Below are positions 16,136 through 24,822 of a stretch of 64,000 nt of DNA, piece after piece; within the stretch, counting starts at the first letter, position 1, and every line of letters starts with the position of its first letter. The stretch is from CAYQXJ01 sp964421565. Its GTDB lineage: Bacteria; Planctomycetota; Brocadiia; SM23-32. A model generated the notes under the pieces. It did no database searches, was not told the DNA's origin, and saw nothing but the letters and a program-made list of their open reading frames with translations. The stretch lies in NCBI GenBank assembly GCA_964421565.1, contig CAYQXJ010000005.1, positions 124,001 to 188,000 on the forward strand. Direction: 5' to 3'. Made by a program: the position numbers and the translations under genes.

Positions 16136-18433
16136 ATGCCCGGACCTTTCCGTTTATCCGTTCAGGCCGAATGGCCGTGCGTGAGTCCCCGAGCTCGAGC
16201 CGACAGGCCGCTCGAGCGGGAGCTGGCATTCACCGAGACCTACCGCGCCTGTGCTGGCGAACACATCGCCGTGCGCGAGGCGAAGTGCCTGCGGCTCGGG
16301 CGCAAGTTCCATCCCCTCGCCGAGGGCGACCTGTTCGCCGGCAGACGGTTGAAGGCGGCCCTCGACCCCGACGGCCTCCTGGTCGGGTTCGGGCTCGAGC
16401 ACGAGGACTGCGGCTCCTTCTACTACTGCGAGTTCGAACGCATGCGCCAGGCAATCGAGGAAATGGACTCCTCGCCCGGCTATCGCCGGCGCTGCGAACA
16501 GATGCTGGCGTTCTGGGAACAGGAGGACACCACGCGACGCTACGTGCGCGCCCTGCCCGAGCAGGTGCGGCACGCCACGCGCGAGAACCGGCTCAGCGGC
16601 AAGGGCATCCGCCTGGCCGGCGCGCTGATCGACTTCGACAGGCTCATCCGCCTCGGCGTCCCCGGCCTCATCCGGGCCGCCGAGGAGCGCTGGCAGAGCG
16701 CGCGCGATGGCGACGGCCTCGACCCGGAGTTCTTCTGCGGCATGCGCATGGCTCTGGACGTGCTGGTTGACCTGTGCTGCCACTACGCCGTGGAGGCGAG
16801 GCGGCTGGCCGACAGCGCGGGCAACGCCGGCCGCACCGAGGAGCTGCGGTTGATGGCCGACGACCTGGAACACCTGACCACCAGCCCGCCCCAGACGCTT
16901 CGGCAGGGACTGCAGCTCTTCTGGCTATACGCCGGCCTGGCGGGCATGACGAACTACGGGCGGATGGACGAGTACCTGGGCGACCTGTACGTCGCCGACC
17001 TGGAAGCGGGCCGGCTCACCCGGGCCGAAGCTCTGAGGCTGTTGTTGGGAATGTGGCAATTGATCGCCGAGGCGCGCTTCCACTTCAACAGTCGCATCAT
17101 CGTGGGCGGGCGGGGTCGGCGCAACCCCGCCTGTGCCGACAGGTTTGCGCTGCTGGCGATGGAGGCGAGCAGGCTTTCCGCCACCACGGAGCCGCAGCTC
17201 AGCCTGCGCTTCGGAGACGAACAGGACCCACACCTTCTGAACTTCGCGCTCGACTGCATCGCAGACGGCGGAGTGTACCCGATCCTCTACAACGACGACG
17301 TCAATATCCCCGCCGTAGCGAATGCCTTCGGCGTGAGCCACCAGGAAGCGGAGCACTATCTGCCCTACGGCTGCGGCGAGTACGCGCTGAACCATCGCAG
17401 CGTCGGCTCGCCCAACACCGGCTTCAACCTGCTGAAGTGCGTCCAGGTCGTCATGCACAACGGCGTCGACCCCGACACCGCCAAGCCGACAGGGCTCGAG
17501 ACCGGCGATTTCACAACATTCGCTACGTTCGAGCACGTTTGGGAAGCCTACACGCGACAGGTTGAATATCACATGGCCCAGGTGGCCAGGGCGCACGCGG
17601 TCGAGTACGAGATCGAGCGCACGACGGCTTCCTTCCTGCTCTGCAGCCTGCTGTACGACGAGTGCATGGAGCGCGGGCGAAGCCTGGTGGACGGCGGAGC
17701 GCGCTACCGCGGCGCAGTGGTCGAGTCAATGGCCCTGGTGAACGCCGCCGATTGCCTGAGCGCCATCCGGCAGCTGGTCTACGAACAGAAGCGGTTTTCG
17801 CCGGGGCAGTTGCTGGCGATGCTCGAAGCCGATTGGCAGGGCTACGAGAGGGAACGCCAGCTCTTCCTGAACGCGCCGAAGTACGGCAACGACGACGCGG
17901 AAGCGGACCAGATGCTCTGCCGTGTATCCGAGCACGCCTGCCGCGCGGCAATCGAGCAGGCGAAGCGGGTCGGGTTCGATTACAACCTGCTGGTCTGCAT
18001 CAACAACTTCGCGCACATGACCATCGGCAGCCAGACCGGCGCCACGCCCGACGGGCGCGCTGCGGGCCAGCCCATCGCGAACGGCAACGGGCCGACCGCC
18101 GGCTTCGACCGCAGCGGCGTGACGGCTTTCCTGAACTCCATCGTCAAACCCGACCCCCGCATGCACGCCGGCTACGTGCACAACATGAAGTTCAGCAAGC
18201 GAATGTTCCGCCGAAGCCGCCCCAAACTGCGCGCGCTGCTCAACGCCTACTTCGCCAGCGGCGGCACGCAGGCCATGATCACCTGTGTGGGACGCGAGGA
18301 CCTGGAGAACGCCATGCGCGAGCCGGAAGACTACCGCAACCTGATGGTGCGCGTCGGAGGGTTCTGCGCGCGGTTTGTCGACCTGGCGGAGGAACTCCAG
18401 CACGACATCATCAAGCGCACGTTCTACGGTTGA
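16136..18433 (+). CDS. Glycyl radical enzyme (pyruvate formate-lyase family), unknown substrate
   Basis: A 765-residue member of the PFL/glycyl radical superfamily. The active-site loop has a single Cys in LPYGCGEYAL (Cys413), the 'GC-x-E' pattern of dehydratases and lyases rather than the Cys-Cys of true PFL. The C-terminal radical loop reads LMVRVGGFCARFVDL, which puts the radical at Gly742. Phe and Cys follow where the usual loop has Tyr and Ser. The pattern does not match any characterised member I can name (CutC, propanediol dehydratase, HypD, isethionate or DHPS lyase). No radical SAM activase is adjacent; the only radical SAM gene in the window is moaA. ATG 16136 has AAGGAG 5 bases upstream and is preferred over 16118. 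Oxygen-sensitive anaerobic metabolism is implied. Confidence 0.88.
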   Translation: MPGPFRLSVQAEWPCVSPRARADRPLERELAFTETYRACAGEHIAVREAKCLRLGRKFHPLAEGDLFAGRRLKAALDPDGLLVGFGLEHEDCGSFYYCEFERMRQAIEEMDSSPGYRRRCEQMLAFWEQEDTTRRYVRALPEQVRHATRENRLSGKGIRLAGALIDFDRLIRLGVPGLIRAAEERWQSARDGDGLDPEFFCGMRMALDVLVDLCCHYAVEARRLADSAGNAGRTEELRLMADDLEHLTTSPPQTLRQGLQLFWLYAGLAGMTNYGRMDEYLGDLYVADLEAGRLTRAEALRLLLGMWQLIAEARFHFNSRIIVGGRGRRNPACADRFALLAMEASRLSATTEPQLSLRFGDEQDPHLLNFALDCIADGGVYPILYNDDVNIPAVANAFGVSHQEAEHYLPYGCGEYALNHRSVGSPNTGFNLLKCVQVVMHNGVDPDTAKPTGLETGDFTTFATFEHVWEAYTRQVEYHMAQVARAHAVEYEIERTTASFLLCSLLYDECMERGRSLVDGGARYRGAVVESMALVNAADCLSAIRQLVYEQKRFSPGQLLAMLEADWQGYERERQLFLNAPKYGNDDAEADQMLCRVSEHACRAAIEQAKRVGFDYNLLVCINNFAHMTIGSQTGATPDGRAAGQPIANGNGPTAGFDRSGVTAFLNSIVKPDPRMHAGYVHNMKFSKRMFRRSRPKLRALLNAYFASGGTQAMITCVGREDLENAMREPEDYRNLMVRVGGFCARFVDLAEELQHDIIKRTFYG

Positions 18434-18535
18434 GTCGCGGGTCACTCGGGCACCGGCTGCGCCCATGCGGCCCGTGCGACGGCCTGCCGCAGTTGGCGGT
18501 GAGCTGTGCCTTAGCATTCCTGTCACGGAGATAAG

Positions 18536-19648
18536 ATGCGCAATTCGGGCGTGCGCTGGCTCTGGTTGATGGTGGCGACGGGTGTAGTCTGTGCCGCGTC
18601 CGCCGCCCCGCGCAGCCGCATCGGGCCCGCGCCGCCACCTTCGCAGACAGCCTACGACGTGCAGGTGAGCTGGGCTCTGACAGGTGAGACCCGCTGGCTC
18701 AATGTGCCCGGCCGGCACGAACTGACCTTCCACTGCGCGCACGCTCCCGGCAAGCAGGCCACAGTGGTGGTCTGCGTCCATGCAGCCGATGCGGAGCCCG
18801 TCCCGGAGCCGCAGGATTACCGCGACTGCTCGGCGTCGGAGGTGTTGCGCCTCGCGTTTCGGGGCCGGGCGGAGCAGGTGCGCTTCGCTGATGATTTCGG
18901 GGGCGCCGTTGACTGGCCGAGGGACGTTCGGGCCGAGCTGCCGGACGGACAGCGGGTGCCGGTCGCCTACGCCTTCAGGACGGTGGCGGGCCTGATGATC
19001 ATCGTGCCGAACGGCCTTCCGGACGAGGAACTGGCGCGCACGGCGCTGCCGGGCGATACGCTGCACATCCGTGGGCAGGCGCTGCCGCTTGCGGGCGTCG
19101 GGCCGTGCGTGGTGGCCGACCGGGTGGCACTGGACGACGGCGGGTCTCCTGTGCAGGCGCCGCCGTGGCGGCTGAAGGTTCGGTGGCTCGGGCAAGAGGT
19201 CGCCTCGCTGGATGAGCTCGGCCGGCGAACGGTGGAGGTGCCATGCGCTCACGTGCGAGGGGCGCGCGAGCAGCTAAACGTGCGGCTGCGCGAGTATCGC
19301 GTCGTGCGGATCGACGCCGGGGGGGAGACCATCGAGGCCGAACTCGCCGTGACACCGCAGCAGAAGAGCTACGGCCTGCAGGGGCGCGCTGGACTGCGGC
19401 GGAACGCGGGCATGCTGTTCTTCTTCGAGCAGCCTCAGCGGCCCGTGTTCACAATGAAGCATGTGCGCTTCCCCCTCTCGATAGCATTCGTGACCGAGGA
19501 AGGGCTGATCGTCAACATCGAACACCTGGCGCCCGGCAGCCGCCGCCAGGTGAGCTCACCGGCGCCCGTGCGCTACGTGCTGGAGATGGAAGAGGGATGG
19601 TTCGGGCGGCACGGGCTGCGAGCGGGCAGCCGCATCGGCATTCCCTAA
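18536..19648 (+). CDS. Secreted protein with C-terminal DUF192 domain
   Basis: A 370-residue protein. Residues 1-23 look like a Sec signal peptide (WLWLMVATGVVCAASAA). The C-terminal 110 residues are a DUF192 domain: ELAVTPQQKSYGLQGRAGLR, then GMLFFFEQPQRPVFTMKHV and IAFVTEEGLIVNIEHL. DUF192 proteins are normally only 110-170 residues and their function is unsettled. Here about 230 extra residues precede it, with two similar-looking halves (each with a W-L/V core and a 'P-G/C-x-H' segment), so a duplicated beta-rich domain is possible. ATG 18536 has CGGAG upstream. It is followed 16 bases later by the helicase gene, which may be read from the same transcript without sharing its function. Confidence 0.75.
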   Translation: MRNSGVRWLWLMVATGVVCAASAAPRSRIGPAPPPSQTAYDVQVSWALTGETRWLNVPGRHELTFHCAHAPGKQATVVVCVHAADAEPVPEPQDYRDCSASEVLRLAFRGRAEQVRFADDFGGAVDWPRDVRAELPDGQRVPVAYAFRTVAGLMIIVPNGLPDEELARTALPGDTLHIRGQALPLAGVGPCVVADRVALDDGGSPVQAPPWRLKVRWLGQEVASLDELGRRTVEVPCAHVRGAREQLNVRLREYRVVRIDAGGETIEAELAVTPQQKSYGLQGRAGLRRNAGMLFFFEQPQRPVFTMKHVRFPLSIAFVTEEGLIVNIEHLAPGSRRQVSSPAPVRYVLEMEEGWFGRHGLRAGSRIGIP

Positions 19649-19664
19649 GCTCTGGACCCCCGGG

Positions 19665-22427
19665 ATGGACGCAAAGGCATTCCTACACGAGTTGCGCGGA
19701 ATGGAGTGCTACCGCGGGCAGATCGTGTACGAGCGGCGCGTAGCAGGGCGCCGCGGCGTTTGCGGGCCAAGGCCCGGGGCGCTCGGGTCGGTCGGGGCCG
19801 AGGTGGCCCGTGCGCTCGGCATCGCACGCCTATGGCCTCATCAGTTTGCGGCGCTCGACACGCTACGGGCCGGGGCAGACCTGGTGCTCAACAGCGGTCC
19901 GGCTTCGGGCAAGTCGCTCGTCTTCCAGGTTTCCACCGTGGAGCATGCGTTGGCGGAGCCCGCCGCCGGAACACTTATAATCTGCCCGAACAGGGCCGTG
20001 GCGGAGGCCCAACGTCGGAAGCTGCTCACCATCGCGGAGCGCGTGTGCGCCGTAGGCGACGCGGTGACCCGCTACGACGGCGACCTGAACGGCCCGCGCC
20101 GTCGCGCCGAACGGCAGCGCCCCATCGTCGTGACCAACCCCGATATGCTTCATCGCGGCATTCTGCCCAATCACCCCCGCTGGGCGGACTGGTTCGGCCG
20201 CCTGGAGCTGGTTGTGCTGGAGGAGCTACACGCCTACAGCGGGCTGTTCGGCTCGAACGTGGCAGGCCTGATGCGGCGCCTGTGGCGCGTCTGCCGGCAT
20301 TACGGCAGTTCGCCACGCTGCGTATGCACCACCTCGACGATCGCCAATCCTGCTGAGCACGCGCAACGGTTGCTGGGACGGACAGTGCGGGTTGTGGGCG
20401 ACGACGACTCGCCGCGTGGCATGCAGACCCACGTTTTCTGGAATCCACGCACGGAGCCGCCCACGGCAGAGGCCGGGCGCATCATGGCGGAGCTGCTCGC
20501 TCGGGGCCACAGCGCCATCGCCTTCAGCCGGGCGCGCGTGGCCTGCGAGCTGATCGCGGAGTATGCACGTCACCGGCTGGCCGAGGGGGGGCTGGCCCCC
20601 TCGTGCGTGCTGGCCTACCGGGGCGGCCTTCGGCCCGAGGAGAGGGCTGAACTGCAGGAACGCCTGCACGCCGGCCAGACGGTCGGCGTCAGCAGCACCA
20701 ATGCGCTGGAACTTGGGCTCGACCTGCCGGCCATCGACGCGGCGATCGTGTGCGGCTGGCCGGGCGCGCTCTCCTCATACTGGCAGCAGGCTGCGCGGGC
20801 GGGCCGCGCCGGGCAGCATTCCGCCGTCTTCTTCGTCGGTCTGCACGATCCGGTAAACGCGTTTCTGATGGCGCATCCGGACTACGTCTTCGACCGTCCT
20901 GTCGAGCAGGCAGTCATCGAGAGGGAGAACCCCCACGTGGTCGCCTGTGCGTTGCGCTGTGCGGCGCAGGAACTGCCTGTGCGCGGGGGGGAGTTCCCCG
21001 AGTTCGGTGCGGCAGCGGCCGAAACGGCCCGTGTTTTGGTCGACCGCGGCAAGCTGTACGAACGCGACGGAGTCTGGTACAACGCCGCCTCGGAACGCCC
21101 CGCGCAGGAGATGCCCCTGCGCGGCCACCTGCGGCGCAACGTCATAGTGCAGGACGCAGATAGCGGCCAGTTGATCGCCAAGGCGGACTGGATCGGGGCC
21201 CATAACGTCGTGCACCCCCAGGCCATCTACCTGCATCAAGGGCGGCAGTACCGCGTCATGCAGTTCGACCGCGAGCGGCGCCATGCCTACGTGGAGGAAG
21301 TGCAGGTCGATCACTACACGAATCCGCTGGGGCGCTGGTTCGTGCACAGCGTGGACCGCTGCCTGCGCCAGCGCGAACTGGCCGGTGGGGCAGCCTTCTT
21401 CGGCGAGGTTACCGCCGGCTGCATCGTAACCGGTTACGAGGAGCGCCGCTACGCCACGAATGAACTGATCCGCACGGTGCCGCTTCAGCTACCGCCCGCG
21501 CTTTACGAGACGATGGGCATCTGGCTCTGCCTCAGTGAGGAGCGCGAAGCCGAACTGAGCGCGCTGGGGCTCAACGCCGAGTTCCGTGGCCTGTCCAATG
21601 CCCTGCGTATCGTGCTGCCGCTGTTCATGACCTGCGACGTGCTGGATCTGCGGCCCTGGGCGGGGCAGACGAACTTCCCCTGGCTGGCCCTCTACTTCTA
21701 CGAACGCTACGCCCGCGGCCTCGGCTACACGGAGCGGCTGTTCGACTCGATCGCAGCCGTGCTGGCGGCAGCCGTCGAAAACCTGCGGGACTGCGATTGC
21801 GACGATGGCTGCCCATGCTGCGTCGGCGACATCCCGTGGCCGTTCATAGCCAACAACCCCGAACTCGAGACGGACCTCATACCGTCGCGGCGGGCCGTGC
21901 ACCTGCTGATCGAGGCGCTACGCTCGGCCGATCCGATCGAGGATCTGATCGTCTCCCTGTACGACAGCGAGGCTGCGGCGGACCTGCTGCAGGGGCGGGG
22001 CGACCTGCTCAAGCGCCGCCGCGCTGAGGCCGCCGACGCGCCCATGCGGCGCCTGCCTTCCGACCGGAGCGCCGGAAGCAAGCGCGCCGAACTTCGCCTG
22101 CCGCTGGCGCTGGAGCGAAGCGTGCGCCGGCGCATCGACAAGATGCGCACGGCCGAACAGCCGCAGCTCGTCCGCCCCGTGCAGCAGGCGACCACTCCTG
22201 CGCCCGGCCGGGCCGATGAGCTGCCGCAGGCCGACCCCGCAATGCGACGTCGCGACCAGGCGCGGATCGATCGGGAAGCGTTGCGCAGGCTGGCGGGCCG
22301 ACCTGCCGGAGACGACGCGGCAGGACCGCACTCGCGGGCGGAAGCGGGGACACTGCCGGACGCTGCCGATCTTGGGGCCGAGGCCGTGCGCCGCCTGCGC
22401 GAAGCCCGAAGGCCCGACAGAGGGTGA
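19665..22427 (+). CDS. MrfA-like DEAD/DEAH helicase with C-terminal Cys cluster
   Basis: A 920-residue superfamily 2 helicase. Motif I is GPASGKS (residues 78-84), the thread VVTNPDM is motif Ib-like, and motif II reads EELH (186-189) where relatives have DEVH or DELH. Motif III-like CTTSTIANP and motif VI QQAARAGRAGQ are present. A large C-terminal region follows, with CDCDDGCPCC near residue 710, the Zn/Fe-type four-Cys cluster seen in MrfA (DUF1998) proteins. MrfA in Bacillus works in mitomycin-lesion excision without UvrA. The last 170 residues are charged and of low complexity. The conservative Asp-to-Glu change in Walker B is unusual. A role in DNA repair is likely by family only. Confidence 0.85.
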   Translation: MDAKAFLHELRGMECYRGQIVYERRVAGRRGVCGPRPGALGSVGAEVARALGIARLWPHQFAALDTLRAGADLVLNSGPASGKSLVFQVSTVEHALAEPAAGTLIICPNRAVAEAQRRKLLTIAERVCAVGDAVTRYDGDLNGPRRRAERQRPIVVTNPDMLHRGILPNHPRWADWFGRLELVVLEELHAYSGLFGSNVAGLMRRLWRVCRHYGSSPRCVCTTSTIANPAEHAQRLLGRTVRVVGDDDSPRGMQTHVFWNPRTEPPTAEAGRIMAELLARGHSAIAFSRARVACELIAEYARHRLAEGGLAPSCVLAYRGGLRPEERAELQERLHAGQTVGVSSTNALELGLDLPAIDAAIVCGWPGALSSYWQQAARAGRAGQHSAVFFVGLHDPVNAFLMAHPDYVFDRPVEQAVIERENPHVVACALRCAAQELPVRGGEFPEFGAAAAETARVLVDRGKLYERDGVWYNAASERPAQEMPLRGHLRRNVIVQDADSGQLIAKADWIGAHNVVHPQAIYLHQGRQYRVMQFDRERRHAYVEEVQVDHYTNPLGRWFVHSVDRCLRQRELAGGAAFFGEVTAGCIVTGYEERRYATNELIRTVPLQLPPALYETMGIWLCLSEEREAELSALGLNAEFRGLSNALRIVLPLFMTCDVLDLRPWAGQTNFPWLALYFYERYARGLGYTERLFDSIAAVLAAAVENLRDCDCDDGCPCCVGDIPWPFIANNPELETDLIPSRRAVHLLIEALRSADPIEDLIVSLYDSEAAADLLQGRGDLLKRRRAEAADAPMRRLPSDRSAGSKRAELRLPLALERSVRRRIDKMRTAEQPQLVRPVQQATTPAPGRADELPQADPAMRRRDQARIDREALRRLAGRPAGDDAAGPHSRAEAGTLPDAADLGAEAVRRLREARRPDRG

Positions 22428-22445
22428 CGGCGTTCGGCGCCGGCG

Positions 22446-24599
22446 TCAGTCGCTCACCGCCTCGTCCTGCGGGCTGTCCGGTTCCGGTTCTTCCGGCTCC
22501 TGCGGCGGCGTCTCGTCAGCGGGGGTTTCTGCCTTCTTCTCCGGCTCGGGCAGCTTCACCTTCTCCAGATCGTCGGCCCTGACCAGTATGCGCACATCGT
22601 AACTGCGCAGGGGCAGGTCGCCGCCGTGGGTGCGTCCGCTCAGCAGGTCGCTGTAGAGCGTATCGCCCAGGTTGACGTAGGCCACTTCGTCATTGTGGTT
22701 GAGGACGAAGAAGAAGTCGACGTCTTTCTGCGAGCGCACGCGGGCCTCGACGCCGTCGCTGCCCTCCATGACGGGGAATACGCCGCAGTCAGCGCAGATT
22801 GTGCGGTAGAAATGCTCGAGGAACTCCGGCTCCGGGCAGGTGCCGATATAATAGGCGAAACCCTTGCCGAGCCGGTTCTCGGTCACCACCGGCCATCCCG
22901 CGTAGAAGTCGTCGCCATAGGTGCCCAGCACGCTTGCCTTCTCCGCCCGCAGCAGCTCGCACAGACGGGAGCACTGGTAGTTGCCGCGACAGGGGCCGAA
23001 GGACTGTTTCATCAAGATCTTGTTCTTCTGCCCCTCGAAGAGAGCGTCTATTTCCTCGACCCAGACGCCGAGCGTGTCGCGTAAGGGGCCGGGGTAGCCC
23101 CCGGTGTAGGCGAGGTCGGTCCCGTCCACCCAGCCGGTCATGCAGGTCGCCACGAAGCGCCCGCCCTGGCGCACGAAGTGTTCGACCTTCTCCGCCCAAT
23201 CCTCGCGCACCATGTAGAGCATGGGGGCGATGACGGCCCGGTAGCGGGAGAGTTCCGCCTCGGTGCCGATGATATCGACCGGCACATTGCGCTCCCACAG
23301 TGCGCGGTAGTGCTGGCAGACCGTCTCGACGTACTTCTTGTCGCGAACGGGCCCGCTGGTGGCGTCGAGCGTCCACCAGTTCTCCCAATCGAAAACCAAC
23401 GCGATCTCGGCCTCGACGCCGGAGCCGAGGATGCAATCGCCCAAGCCGGCCAGCTCTGCACCGAGTTCGGCCACTTCCTGGAAGACGCGGGCATCCTCGC
23501 GGCCGGCGTGCTCGACGACGGCGCCGTGCAGCTTCTCACAGCCGCCGCGCCCTCGCCGCCATTGGAAGTACATCACGCTGTCGGCGCCGTGCGCAACGGC
23601 AAGGTAGCTCCAGAGCCGCATCTGTCCGGGCCGTTTCAGGGCGTTTACGGCCTGCCAGTTCTGGCTGCTCGGCGTCTGCTCCATCAGTAGGAAAGGCTTG
23701 GAGTTGTGGAGCGATCGCATCATATCGTGGTGGAACGCGGTTTCGGCGATGTCGCCTCGGATGCTGGGATAGCAGTCCCACGCGACCACATCCACGTGAG
23801 GCGCCCACTTATGATAGTCGAGCTGCCGGTAGGCGCCCATCATATTGGTTGTGACGGGCACCTGGGGCGTGAGCCGACGCAGAACGTCGGCCTCGTTCAG
23901 GTAGCAGTCAAGCAGGGACTGGTTGCAGAAACGCCCGTAGTCCACCGTCAGGGCGGGTATCGAGCCTTCGCCGTGGCTGTACGGCGGTTCGACCTGCGTC
24001 CAGTCCGTATAGGTATGGCCCCAGAAGGCGGTCCACCAGCGGCGGTTCAGTTCGTCCAGGGCGCCGTACTTCCGCCTTAGCCAGTCGCGGAATGCGTTGG
24101 CGCACTTCTCGCAGTAACACGCCCCTCCGTATTCATTTGAGACGTGCCAGAGCGTCAGCGCGGGGTGTTCGCCGTATCGCTCGGCGAGCCGGCGCGCGAC
24201 CTCGGCGCATGCCTCACGATAGACATGTGAGTTCGGGCAGTAGTTAACTCGCCCACCGTGGCGCCGTCGCTGCCCGTCGGGACGAACGCGCAGAACCTCC
24301 GGATGGGCGTGGCTCAGCCATGCCGGTTGGGCAGCGCTGGGGGTGGCGAGCACTGCGCAGAGGTCGTTCTCGTGAAGCTTATCCATGACGGTGTCAAGCC
24401 AGCCGAACTCCCATCGGTCGGGCGCAGGCTGCAGACTGACCCAACTGAATACACCGACGGTGGCGCAGTTCCAGTGGGCGAGCTTCATCAGCCGCATGTC
24501 CTCATCCCATGTCTCCGGCGGCCATTGCTCCGGATTGTAGTCTCCGCCGTGAAGGAAAAGGGGTAGACGTTCGGTGACCATGGGGTGCATACGTTCCAT
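22446..24599 (-). CDS. GH42-family beta-galactosidase
   Basis: A 717-residue family 42 glycoside hydrolase. The N-terminus HGGDYNPEQWPPETWDEDM is the family hallmark. The acid/base Glu156 sits in HVSNEYG and the nucleophile Glu307 in FLLMEQTP. The zinc-site Cys are visible as CYCEKC (161, 163, 166) with Cys121. A beta-galactosidase trimerisation domain and a beta-sandwich follow. The last 40 residues are an acidic Pro/Glu tail, not typical of the family. There is no signal peptide, so the enzyme should act on imported galactosides in the cytoplasm. ATG 24599 has GGAGG 7 bases upstream; the open frame extends 39 codons further but lacks such a site. It is convergent with the helicase gene. Confidence 0.92.
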   Translation of the reverse strand: MERMHPMVTERLPLFLHGGDYNPEQWPPETWDEDMRLMKLAHWNCATVGVFSWVSLQPAPDRWEFGWLDTVMDKLHENDLCAVLATPSAAQPAWLSHAHPEVLRVRPDGQRRRHGGRVNYCPNSHVYREACAEVARRLAERYGEHPALTLWHVSNEYGGACYCEKCANAFRDWLRRKYGALDELNRRWWTAFWGHTYTDWTQVEPPYSHGEGSIPALTVDYGRFCNQSLLDCYLNEADVLRRLTPQVPVTTNMMGAYRQLDYHKWAPHVDVVAWDCYPSIRGDIAETAFHHDMMRSLHNSKPFLLMEQTPSSQNWQAVNALKRPGQMRLWSYLAVAHGADSVMYFQWRRGRGGCEKLHGAVVEHAGREDARVFQEVAELGAELAGLGDCILGSGVEAEIALVFDWENWWTLDATSGPVRDKKYVETVCQHYRALWERNVPVDIIGTEAELSRYRAVIAPMLYMVREDWAEKVEHFVRQGGRFVATCMTGWVDGTDLAYTGGYPGPLRDTLGVWVEEIDALFEGQKNKILMKQSFGPCRGNYQCSRLCELLRAEKASVLGTYGDDFYAGWPVVTENRLGKGFAYYIGTCPEPEFLEHFYRTICADCGVFPVMEGSDGVEARVRSQKDVDFFFVLNHNDEVAYVNLGDTLYSDLLSGRTHGGDLPLRSYDVRILVRADDLEKVKLPEPEKKAETPADETPPQEPEEPEPDSPQDEAVSD

Positions 24600-24637
24600 C
24601 GCGCGCCTCCGATGTGCGTGCCCGCGTAGGGTAAGCG

Positions 24638-24667
24638 AGTATATAACAGAGCCGCGGCCCAAAACAA
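24638..24667 (-). promoter_or_regulatory. Putative promoter for the GH42 gene
   Basis: On the minus strand TTGTTT (24667-24662) and TATACT (24643-24638) are separated by 18 bases. They lie about 40 bases before the GH42 start. This suggests that the gene can be transcribed apart from the phosphatase gene upstream. Confidence 0.4.
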
Positions 24668-24822
24668 AGCATTTCTTCTGTTCGCCCCCACAGTCCACCC
24701 GCCGTCGCGGCGTCATCAGGGCGGCCTCGGGCAGGATGCGCAGGTGCTGGCTAACGGCCGCACAGAGAATGGCCGAGCCGGGGCGCGGCCGCCCATCGCG
24801 GCCGAAGTGCGCGCAAGTCTGC

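Noticed and set aside
19665..22427. Defence-system helicase (for example a DISARM- or Druantia-like component)
   Set aside because: Domain order and the C-terminal Cys cluster fit MrfA-type repair helicases and no nuclease, methylase or other defence gene lies beside it.
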